This document shows, piece by piece, positions 26,146 through 32,907 of a DNA stretch of 64,000 bases. The stretch comes from RSA9 sp036381195 (GTDB lineage Bacteria > Gemmatimonadota > Gemmatimonadetes > Longimicrobiales > RSA9). Every line of letters begins with the position of its first letter. Positions within the stretch are counted from its first letter, which is position 1. The notes beneath the pieces are model-generated. The model was not told the DNA's origin. It saw nothing but the letters and a program-made list of their open reading frames with translations, and searched no databases. Both the position numbers and the translations under genes were made by a program. The DNA is taken from NCBI GenBank assembly GCA_036381195.1, contig DASVDH010000089.1, forward strand, positions 13,708 to 77,707, read 5' to 3'.

Positions 26146-27521
26146 GCGGACCCGGCTGGCGAGACGGGGCGAACCGCCCGCCCGGGGCCGGCGCTGACGA
26201 TCGCGCCGGCGCGCACGCATCGAACGGCGGCCGTGCTTCCGGCACCACGGCACCCGGCGCCGCCGGCGGATCCAACGGCACGGCCCGCTTCCACCGCGTC
26301 GCCATCACGGGGCTCGGCCCCATCACCGCAGCCGGCATCGGCACGGAAGGCCTGTGGGAGGGTCTGCGCCGGGAGCGCTCGCCCATCCGCCGCGTGACTC
26401 GCTTCGATCCGTCGCCCTGGCGCTCCCGTATCGCCGCCGAGGTGGACGACTTCGAGCCCGAGCGCTACATGGATGTGAAGACGGCGCGCCGCCTCGATCG
26501 CTACTCCCAGTTCTCCATCGCCGCCGCCCGCCTCGCCCTCGAAGATGCCCGCCTCGACTCCACCCGCCTCGAGCCCGACCGCGTCGCCGTGCAGATCGGC
26601 TCCGCCCTCGGCGGCATCGCGTACGCCGAGCAGCAGATGGCCAACCTCATGACCAGCGGCATCCGCGCCGTGGACCCGCGGGTCGCGCTCACCACCTTCG
26701 GCGGCGCGGCGAGCTGCTCCATCGCCATCGAGTTCGGCTTCACCGGCGCAAACGCCACCAACGCCATGTCCTGCGCCTCCGGCACCATCGCGCTCGGCGA
26801 GGCCTGGCGCCTGATCCGCGAGGGCGAGGCTGACGTCGCGATCGCCGGCGGCGTCGAGGCGCCGCTCGCGCCCCTCTGCTTCGGCGCCTTCGCCATCATC
26901 CGTGCCATGTCCACGCGCAACGAGGACCCGGAGCGCGCCTGCCGCCCGTTCGACCGCGAGCGTGACGGCTTCGTCATGGGGGAGGGCGCGTGTGCGCTCG
27001 TGCTCGAACGCTGGGATCGCGCCGAGGCCCGCGGCGCACGCATCTACGCCGAGCTCGCCGGCTACGCCAACACCAACGACGCCCACCACATGACCGCGCC
27101 CCGGCCCGATGGCGCGCAGGCCGCCCGCGCCATGCGCGCCGCCCTGGATGCCGCCGGCGTCCGGCCGGAGGAGGTGGATTACATCAGCCCCCACGGCTCC
27201 TCCACGCCGCTCAACGACAGCACGGAGACGTTCGCCATCAAGCAGGTCTTCGGCGAGCACGCGTACCGGGTCCCGATCAGCGGGACCAAACCCTACCATG
27301 CCCACGCGCTCGGCGCCTCCGGCGCCATCGAGGCGGCCATCGCGTGCCTCGCGATCGAGCGCGGCTGGATCCCGCCCACCCTCAACCTCGAGCGGCCGGA
27401 CGAGGCCTGCGACCTCGATTACGTCCCCGGCCAGGGCCGCGAGCACCGTCCCCGCGTCGTCATCTCCAACTCGTTCGGCTTCGGCGGGATCAACGCCTGC
27501 CTGGTGCTGAAGGGCGCCTGA
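26142..27521 (+). CDS. Beta-ketoacyl-ACP synthase (FabF/KAS II-like)
   Basis: 459 residues; condensing enzyme that would extend an acyl-ACP with malonyl-ACP. The catalytic residues are present: Cys211 (AMSCASGT), His351 (SPHGSSTPLND), Lys383 and His388 (GTKPYHAHALGASGA). The KPYHAHALG sequence replaces the KS(M)xGHLLG usual for housekeeping FabF, marking a separate subfamily. A 45-residue low-complexity leader precedes the core at about residue 48. GTG start with GGAGG upstream, overlapping the SRPBCC stop. No acyl-carrier-protein, chain-length factor or ketoreductase gene lies next to it. Confidence 0.92.
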   Translation: MSGPGWRDGANRPPGAGADDRAGAHASNGGRASGTTAPGAAGGSNGTARFHRVAITGLGPITAAGIGTEGLWEGLRRERSPIRRVTRFDPSPWRSRIAAEVDDFEPERYMDVKTARRLDRYSQFSIAAARLALEDARLDSTRLEPDRVAVQIGSALGGIAYAEQQMANLMTSGIRAVDPRVALTTFGGAASCSIAIEFGFTGANATNAMSCASGTIALGEAWRLIREGEADVAIAGGVEAPLAPLCFGAFAIIRAMSTRNEDPERACRPFDRERDGFVMGEGACALVLERWDRAEARGARIYAELAGYANTNDAHHMTAPRPDGAQAARAMRAALDAAGVRPEEVDYISPHGSSTPLNDSTETFAIKQVFGEHAYRVPISGTKPYHAHALGASGAIEAAIACLAIERGWIPPTLNLERPDEACDLDYVPGQGREHRPRVVISNSFGFGGINACLVLKGA

Positions 27522-27560
27522 CGCCCCGCGCTCGCGGACGCCGCGCCCGGCCCTCTCGTG

Positions 27561-27700
27561 CGCCTGGAAGAGCTGCCCTGACGGCCCTGCGGACGCCCCC
27601 GCGTCCGGCGCTCTCGCGCGCCTGGAGGAGCTGCTCCGACGGCTCCGCGGACGCGGGCGCCGGCGGCCGGCCTTCTCGCACGCCTGGAAGAGCTGCCGCG
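27561..27700. repeat. Degenerate ~60-bp tandem repeat, three units, downstream of the ketosynthase gene
   Basis: CGCCTGGA(A/G)(G)AGCTGC recurs at 27561, 27619 and 27681, with similar flanks such as CTCTCG before it and ACGGC or GCGGC after it. Spacing is 58 and 62 bases. The gap between stop 27521 and the next start (28114) is 592 bases and otherwise has only GC-rich shadow frames. Confidence 0.6.
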
Positions 27701-28113
27701 GCGGCCCCACGGCCGCGGACGCCGAGGCCGCGCCGCGTGCTCTCGCGGCGGCGGCGCCGGGCGCTATCGCCGCAGCAGCCGTGTGCTCTCGCTACGGCCG
27801 CCGGGCGGGCGGTCTCGCCGCAGCCGCTGGGCGCGTTGCGGGCCCGGGGCGTCGGCCTCAGCGGCCACCCGGGCGTCGGGCCCTGGCGCGCGTGCCCGGG
27901 TAGCGGGCGGGGCGGCGGCCCAGCCTCTGCGTTGTGCACGTAAGTGGCGTCACGGCGGGCTCTTGCGTCGTTTCTGGGGCGGCGGTCGGTTGCGGTGGCA
28001 GGAATCATGCACCATGGCCTCCCGCCCGGGAACATATGGCGGCCCGGGCGCGGCACGCCGGCGCAACAGGTACCGGCGAGTGGTTTCAAGACCGCATGGA
28101 AAAGGGAGGTCCC

Positions 28114-29538
28114 ATGCATCTACTCCTCCGGGCGGCCGCGACCGCGGCGATCCTCTTGCCGCTGGCCGTCGCGCCCGTCTCCGCTCAGAACTACCGCGGC
28201 GCCTTCGGCATCTACGGCGGCGGCGTCTGGTTCAGCGACCTGAACAGCAACGGAGGATTCGACTTCGGAGACTTCATCTTCGATGATGATTTCATCTTCG
28301 ACGACATCTTCTTCTTCACCACTCCGGCTGACCTGTCGCTCAGCTCGGGGTGGATCGTCGGGTCGCAGCTCGAATACTGGTTCGGCAACGGCCGGTTCGG
28401 GCTCCGCGCCAACGGGTCCTACACGGAGCGTCCCTTCGATGTCGACTTCGACTTCTTCGATGAGATCATCGATGATGATATCGATGGAGACATCGATGAT
28501 GAGTTCTTCTTCGACTTCGATGACGAGTTCGGGGACGTGAACGTCTGGTTCCTCGACGGCGACCTGATGTTCCGCCTGCTGAGGCCCGAGCGCAATCGCA
28601 CCTTCGCGCCGTACCTCACGCTCGGTGCGGGCGCCGTGATCTACAACCCGGCCGGCGACAACCCGATCATCATCCCGGCGGCCAACGCGATCTTCGGGGA
28701 TTTCGAGTTCGTCGACATCGATGAGGATGATGACTTCGACATCATCGAGCTCTCGGGCGACAACGACGAGACCGAGTTCGCGCTGGTGTTCGGGATCGGC
28801 ACGGACATCCTCCCGGCGGGCTTCCGCCTGGGCGGCATGGGGCTGGGGCTGCGGCTCGAGCTGGTCGACCACTACGTGTTCGACTCGCCGGCCAAGCCGA
28901 TCTTCGGCGACGACGACTTCGACGGCGTCCACAACGTCCGCCTGACGGCGGGCCTGCACGCGCTGTTCGGCCGTCTGTTCCCGGAGCCGGTCGCGATCGT
29001 CACGCCGCCCGCTCCGCCGCCACCTCCGCCGCCGCCCGCGGAGGAGAGGGTCACGGTCTGCGTGATCGACCCGCAGACGGGTGAGATCCGCGAGATCTCG
29101 GCCATCTACATGCCCAGCACCGGCGACACGCTGGTCATGATGAACGGCGACCGCGTCGACCTCGAGACGGCGTACCCGACGACGGCGTCCGTGTACGCGC
29201 GTAACGCGAGCTGGTTCATCGCGGGCCAGCCGCTGGCGATCGACGTGATGGGGCAGCGGTACGAGTGGGTCACCTTCGGCGGCACGCGCATCATCGATCC
29301 GGATGACCTCGTCCTCATCGGCCGCGTCAACGGGCTGCCCGTCTACGCGGACGCGGACGACGTCGCCACCGTGCGCGGCAGGCTCGACGGCGATAACGAG
29401 CTCGAGGTCATCCTCGAACGGGACGCGGAGGTGCGCGAGGTGATCGACGACCTCGACGTCGTGTACGTCGCGGTCGACATCAACTGCGTTTTCCAGCCGC
29501 TCCGCCGGCTCGAGGAGGTCCGCAAGGTGCGCGGATGA
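28114..29538 (+). CDS. Outer-membrane beta-barrel protein with Asp/Phe-rich loops
   Basis: 474 residues; not recognised as a named family. A Sec signal (ends APVSAQ) leads to an N-terminal beta-barrel (about 25-295) with alternating strands such as YRGAFGIYGGGVWFSDL and VRLTAGLHALFGRLF at its end. Three loops are extreme in composition: about 49-68, 109-141 and 195-211 are almost only Asp, Phe, Ile, Glu and Gly. A proline run (297-310) joins a C-terminal domain of about 160 residues with two repeats of IDPxxGEI- and DP-DLVLIGRVNG-type strands. AAAGGGAGGT precedes ATG 28114. The acidic loops could bind calcium at the cell surface; untested. Confidence 0.72.
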   Translation: MHLLLRAAATAAILLPLAVAPVSAQNYRGAFGIYGGGVWFSDLNSNGGFDFGDFIFDDDFIFDDIFFFTTPADLSLSSGWIVGSQLEYWFGNGRFGLRANGSYTERPFDVDFDFFDEIIDDDIDGDIDDEFFFDFDDEFGDVNVWFLDGDLMFRLLRPERNRTFAPYLTLGAGAVIYNPAGDNPIIIPAANAIFGDFEFVDIDEDDDFDIIELSGDNDETEFALVFGIGTDILPAGFRLGGMGLGLRLELVDHYVFDSPAKPIFGDDDFDGVHNVRLTAGLHALFGRLFPEPVAIVTPPAPPPPPPPPAEERVTVCVIDPQTGEIREISAIYMPSTGDTLVMMNGDRVDLETAYPTTASVYARNASWFIAGQPLAIDVMGQRYEWVTFGGTRIIDPDDLVLIGRVNGLPVYADADDVATVRGRLDGDNELEVILERDAEVREVIDDLDVVYVAVDINCVFQPLRRLEEVRKVRG

Positions 29539-29568
29539 TCGCGCTCGCGGATCGATCCTGACTCGATC

Positions 29569-29600
29569 TCGAGGCCCGGCCGGTGCTGGTCGGGCCTCGA
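29569..29600 (+). terminator. Hairpin downstream of the barrel-protein gene
   Basis: TCGAGGCCCG (29569-29578) and CGGGCCTCGA (29591-29600) form a perfect 10-pair stem with a 12-base loop, starting 30 bases after the stop codon. No T-tract follows, so it may be a Rho-independent-like hairpin or an mRNA end stabiliser. Confidence 0.5.
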
Positions 29601-29652
29601 TCCATCTCCCCGCGCTTGCGGCAACTCACGCTGTCGCGCTACCTTCGAGGCA

Positions 29653-29715
29653 ATGGCCGCGTGTGCCTCTCCCCCTCCGTCGGCTGCGCGCTGCGCAGCC
29701 CCAGTCCGGTCATGA
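29653..29715 (+). CDS. Possible 20-residue upstream ORF coupled to the DUF4126 gene
   Basis: ATG at 29653 reads MAACASPPSAARCAAPVRS (with a third Pro) and stops at 29715; the stop overlaps the DUF4126 start as ATGA. It lies seven bases after TACCTT (29640-29645), which has TTGCGG 18 bases upstream, so it could be a leaderless reading frame. The DUF4126 start has no Shine-Dalgarno, so coupling through this frame would explain its translation. It may equally be chance. Confidence 0.22.
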   Translation: MAACASPPPSAARCAAPVRS

Positions 29716-30668
29716 GTGGTCCGCTGATCCTCCTGGGACAACTCCTCGGAACCTCGTTCGCTACCGGCCTCAGTCTCTACGCGACCGTGGCCGCCCTCGG
29801 ACTCGCCGCGCGCTTCGGCTGGATCCCACCACTCCCGCCGGAGCTCGCCGGCCTGAGCCACGTGCTCGTCATCGCCACCGCCGCGCTGCTCTTCCTCGTC
29901 GAGTTCCTCGTGGACAAGATCCGCTACGCGGACTCCCTCTGGGATACCCTCCACACGTTCATCCGCCCGCCCGCGGCGGCGCTGCTCGGCGCCGCGCTCC
30001 TCGGCGAGCTCCCGCTCGAGCCCCGCCTCCTCGGTGCCGCCCTCGCGGGCGCCGCCGCCTTCGTCGCCCACGGCACCAAGGCCGGCCTCCGCCTCGCCAT
30101 TCACGCCTCCACCCTGAAGCGCGCAGGGCCCGCCGTCAGCCTCGCCGAGGACATCGCCGCCTGCGGCCTCGTCATCCTCGCGATGCGATCCCCGACCGCG
30201 GCCCTCGCCCTCGCCACCGGCTGGCTGGTCCTCGCCGCCCTCTTCGGCCCGCGACTCTGGCGCGCCTTCGTCTTCGGGCTCCGCGCCCTCCTCGCCCACG
30301 GCCGGGCCTTCCTCTCGCCCGGGCGCTGGCGCGAGCACGACGAGCTGCCGCCCTCCATGCGCGCCCTGCTCCCGGCCCCCGACCTCGGCGCCGCCCCCCC
30401 GCGCGCCACCCGCGCCGCCATCAGCGGCCTCGACGGCCTCGGCGCCTATCGCAACGGCTGGCTGGTCATCACACCGGGCGGCCCCGTCTTCCTCTACCGC
30501 ACCCTGCTCCGGCCACGGTCCGTCGCCCTGCCACGGACCGCCGGCGCGCAGGTCCGGCACGGCGTCCTCGCCGACATCGTCCAGCTCGACCTCCGGGGCC
30601 GTCGCTGCACGCTCTACCTCCTCAAGGATGGCCCGCCCGTCGAGCTCGCCATCGCAGACCTCTCGTGA
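29712..30668 (+). CDS. DUF4126 family membrane protein
   Basis: 318 residues with about five to six hydrophobic segments in the first 190 residues, placing it in the inner membrane. The family pattern is clear: ATGLSLYATVAALGLAARF near the start, VEFLVDKIRYADSLWDTLHT (about 65-84) and AAFVAHGTKAGLRLAIHAS. The C-terminal third (from about 215) is soluble and not part of the usual family, with beta-like segments (GPVFLYRTLLRP, VQLDLRGRRCTLYLLKD). The role of DUF4126 is unknown. Its stop overlaps an alternative GTG of the next gene. Confidence 0.8.
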   Translation: MSGPLILLGQLLGTSFATGLSLYATVAALGLAARFGWIPPLPPELAGLSHVLVIATAALLFLVEFLVDKIRYADSLWDTLHTFIRPPAAALLGAALLGELPLEPRLLGAALAGAAAFVAHGTKAGLRLAIHASTLKRAGPAVSLAEDIAACGLVILAMRSPTAALALATGWLVLAALFGPRLWRAFVFGLRALLAHGRAFLSPGRWREHDELPPSMRALLPAPDLGAAPPRATRAAISGLDGLGAYRNGWLVITPGGPVFLYRTLLRPRSVALPRTAGAQVRHGVLADIVQLDLRGRRCTLYLLKDGPPVELAIADLS

Positions 30669-30676
30669 CGGTGACC

Positions 30677-31021
30677 ATGAGTCTCGAACACTTCCACGAG
30701 TTCCGCGAGAAGCTCAATCAGCGCATCCTCGCCCAGGGCAACCTTGAGATCCGGCGCTTCTGGGCCCTCGACTCCCGGGTTTACGAGGACGGCGCCCTCG
30801 ACGCGCGCACCAAGGAGCTGCTCGGCCTCGTCGCTTCCCTCGTCCTCCGCTGCGACGACTGCATCACCTACCACCTCGTCCGCTGCGCCGAGCTGGGCTT
30901 CTCCGACGACGAGCTGTTCGAGGCCTTCTCCGTCGGCCTCGTGGTCGGCGGCTCCATCGTCATTCCCCACCTCCGCCGCGCCGTCGCCTCCCTCGACGAG
31001 CTCCGGGCCTCCCGCGGCTGA
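30677..31021 (+). CDS. Carboxymuconolactone decarboxylase / AhpD-like protein
   Basis: 114 residues; small helical protein with the AhpD redox motif CDDC followed by a nearby His (CDDCITYH, about 59-66). Such proteins act as peroxidase-linked or general disulfide redox proteins. LGFSDDELFEAFSVGLVVGGSI is the family's second helix pair. ATG 30677 is used; GTG 30665 in frame overlaps the DUF4126 stop (GTGA). Hence the two genes are likely translated together. Confidence 0.88.
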   Translation: MSLEHFHEFREKLNQRILAQGNLEIRRFWALDSRVYEDGALDARTKELLGLVASLVLRCDDCITYHLVRCAELGFSDDELFEAFSVGLVVGGSIVIPHLRRAVASLDELRASRG

Positions 31022-31034
31022 GCGGCCCCGGGGA

Positions 31035-31110
31035 CGCCAGCGGCCTCGGGAGGCGCCAGCGGCCTCGGGAGGCGCCAGCGGCCCTGGGAGCGCCAGCGGC
31101 CCTGGGAGGC
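31035..31110. repeat. 19-bp tandem repeat, four units
   Basis: CGCCAGCGGCC(T/C)(C/T)GGGAG(G) begins at 31035, 31054, 31073 and 31091 (periods 19, 19, 18), starting 14 bases after the AhpD-like stop. GGCGCC palindromes in each unit allow hairpins between units. Confidence 0.75.
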
Positions 31111-31297
31111 GCCCGGCGCGCCCCGGGCCGCGGTGCCGGCATGGGCCGGCAGGCGAGCCAGCGAGCCCCCGCCGCTGGGCGCCCGAGGCCTCCGCACCGG
31201 TGCGGGGGCACGGGCCGACCCGCGAGCCGGAGAGCGCCCGAGCGCACGTCGCAGCCGCAGTGCGGCCCCGCGCTGGCCGCCGTTCCGGGACTCATGC

Positions 31298-31322
31298 CAT
31301 CTTGGCAGTAAGTGCCAAGATG
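31298..31322. promoter_or_regulatory. 25-bp perfect palindrome upstream of the second sigma gene
   Basis: CATCTTGGCA (31298-31307) and TGCCAAGATG (31313-31322) are perfect 10-base inverted arms around GTAAG. It sits 74 bases before the -35 box at 31396 in a locally AT-richer patch. No T-run follows it, so an operator for a dimeric regulator is more likely than a terminator. Confidence 0.55.
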
Positions 31323-31395
31323 TTGGTGGACTGTGATTTATGCGCGCGGCGGAACCGCCACGGCCGTGGCTGTGTATGTCTCGGTCGCTTCACCT

Positions 31396-31424
31396 TTGAC
31401 ATGCGAGCGTCACGGCCATATATT
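31396..31424 (+). promoter_or_regulatory. Strong sigma-70-type promoter of the second sigma gene
   Basis: TTGACA (31396-31401), 17-base spacer, TATATT (31419-31424): eleven of twelve consensus bases. Transcription should start near 31431, giving a leader of about 158 bases before the sigma ATG at 31589. Confidence 0.8.
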
Positions 31425-31430
31425 ATGGCG

Positions 31431-31557
31431 ATCTATGGTCACGATCGTGGTAGGTACGAGCGGGGCACGGGCCTGCGGCCAGCCCGGCCCGAGGGGCCTC
31501 CCCACCTGAGGGAAGAGCAGCGAGTAGGCGGATCCGTTCCGACCTCGCTGCTTTTTT
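31431..31557 (+). ncRNA. Short leader RNA ending in an intrinsic terminator
   Basis: From the predicted start near 31431 to the end of the T-run at 31557 is about 127 nt and includes a perfect palindrome CACGATCGTG (31440-31449), GC-rich inverted segments and the terminator hairpin. It holds no convincing reading frame with a ribosome site. It could be an attenuator controlling sigma synthesis, or a free-standing small RNA sharing the promoter. I found no SRP-RNA signature in it and did not recognise 6S. Confidence 0.5.
31513..31557 (+). terminator. Intrinsic terminator in the sigma-gene leader
   Basis: AGCAGCGAG (31516-31524) pairs perfectly with CTCGCTGCT (31544-31552), and the stem can extend by AAG/TTT-type pairs. 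It is followed by an unbroken T-run to 31557. The 19-base loop contains the palindrome CGGATCCG. It lies only 31 bases before the ATG of the sigma gene. Confidence 0.8.
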
Positions 31558-31588
31558 GCGCTGCCACCTATCCAGGACGTCTCGAGCT

Positions 31589-32449
31589 ATGTTTCTGAAC
31601 TCCCGCGCTTTGGACTCCTTCGACCAATACCTCTTCGATGTCGAGAAGTACCCACTGATTGAGGATCCCGAAGAAGAGCGAGAGCTCGCCCGCCGGGCGC
31701 GGGCGGGGGACAAGGAAGCCGCCGAGCGTCTGGTCACGGCCAACCTGCGGTTCGTCATCTCGTATGTGAAGAAGTACCAGGGCCGGGGCCTCGGCCTTGC
31801 CGAGCTCGTCTGCATCGGGAACGAGGGGCTCCTGAAGGCGGTCAAGAAGTTCGACCCGGACAAGGGCGTGAAGTTCATCTCCTACGCCGTGTGGTGGATC
31901 CGCCAGACCGTGCTTCAGGCGCTGGCCGAGCAGACCCGCTCCGTCCGCATCCCCCTCAACCAGAACTCCAACCTGGTCAAGCTCTCGCGGACCGAGACCG
32001 CGCTGACCCAGGTCCTCGGCCGCTCACCCACGGACCAGGAGATCGCGGAGGACATGGGCGAGCCGGTCGAGACGATCCGCGCGCTGCGGCGCGTGGCCGC
32101 GTCGGAGCTCTCGCTCGATGCGCCCGTGGACCGCGGCGATCGCGACAGCGCCTCCTTCGGCGAGCGGTTCGCCGGCGTCGAGGGAGAGGACATCGAGGAG
32201 CACGTCGAGGCGCAGGCCCGGCGCGAGTTCCTCGACCGCATGTTCGAGAAGTATCTGACGGAGCGCGAGCGCAAGATCCTCTACCTGTACTACGGCCTGG
32301 ATGACGGCGAGGAGCGCACGCTCGAAGAGATCGGCTCGCTCCTCGGCGTCACGCGCGAGCGCATCCGCCAGATCCGCAACCGCGCGTTCGAGAAGCTGCG
32401 CGAGAGCCCGGACGGGGAGGCGCTGGCCGGGTTCTGGAGCGCGAACTAG
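31589..32449 (+). CDS. RNA polymerase sigma factor, RpoD-like, second copy
   Basis: 286 residues. Region 1.2 starts at FDQYLFDVEKYPLI, region 2 has ANLRFVISYVKKYQGRG, VCIGNEGLLKAVKKFDPDKG and SYAVWWIRQTVLQAL, region 3 has RIPLNQNSNLVKL, and region 4.2 has VTRERIRQIRNRAFEKLR. This is the standard RpoD DNA-binding helix, and the protein lacks region 1.1. It is probably a major vegetative or group-2 sigma. It has its own near-consensus promoter, an upstream palindrome, an attenuator-like leader terminator and a perfect 12-pair terminator after the gene. Confidence 0.92.
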   Translation: MFLNSRALDSFDQYLFDVEKYPLIEDPEEERELARRARAGDKEAAERLVTANLRFVISYVKKYQGRGLGLAELVCIGNEGLLKAVKKFDPDKGVKFISYAVWWIRQTVLQALAEQTRSVRIPLNQNSNLVKLSRTETALTQVLGRSPTDQEIAEDMGEPVETIRALRRVAASELSLDAPVDRGDRDSASFGERFAGVEGEDIEEHVEAQARREFLDRMFEKYLTERERKILYLYYGLDDGEERTLEEIGSLLGVTRERIRQIRNRAFEKLRESPDGEALAGFWSAN

Positions 32450-32488
32450 GCCCGGCCCCTGAATCCGGGCTGGCCGACCACGGTCGAA

Positions 32489-32521
32489 CGCCGGGGCCCC
32501 GCTCGGGGCCCCGGCGTTTTT
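32489..32521 (+). terminator. Intrinsic terminator after the second sigma gene
   Basis: CGCCGGGGCCCC (32489-32500), loop GCTC, GGGGCCCCGGCG (32505-32516), then TTTTT. A perfect 12-pair stem. Confidence 0.9.
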
Positions 32522-32571
32522 CGGCCCGGGCGGCCGCACGGGCCGAAGCCCGCCCGCGCGGCGCCGTGAGA

Positions 32572-32685
32572 GGTCCCACAGGCGCGTGCGGCGCCCCGCC
32601 GCGTACTGCGGTCCCGCAGGCGCCCGCCGCCCGCCGCCGCGTAGCGCGGTCCCGCAGGCGCCCGCCGACGCCCCGTACGCCGCGC
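32572..32685. repeat. 38-bp tandem repeat, three units
   Basis: GGTCCC(A/G)CAGGCGC begins at 32572, 32610 and 32648, exactly 38 bases apart. The second and third units share GGTCCCGCAGGCGCCCGCCG. It fills part of a 386-base gap (32522-32907) that holds no supported gene. Confidence 0.7.
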
Positions 32686-32907
32686 GCGCCGCCGCCGTGC
32701 GGCGCACGGTCGCGCGCGCCGGGCGAGACCGCCCTCCGGCCGCGCCGGAACCCGCCTCGCTGGCGCACGGTAGTACACGCTCGCTCTCGCATGCGCCGCT
32801 GTCGCTTCGTCGTTTCCCATGCCCGACCGCCGTCCACCCGACTCCTTGCCGCCGGCTCACCCGGAGAATGCGCCGGGAGGATCCGTGCGCGCGTCGGCGT
32901 CAGGGGC

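Noticed and set aside
27522..28113. Acyl-carrier-protein gene next to the ketosynthase
   Set aside because: No frame with a DSL phosphopantetheine motif in this gap.
31312..31509. 65-codon frame in the sigma-gene leader
   Set aside because: No ribosome site, and it runs across the predicted promoter; better explained as regulatory DNA.
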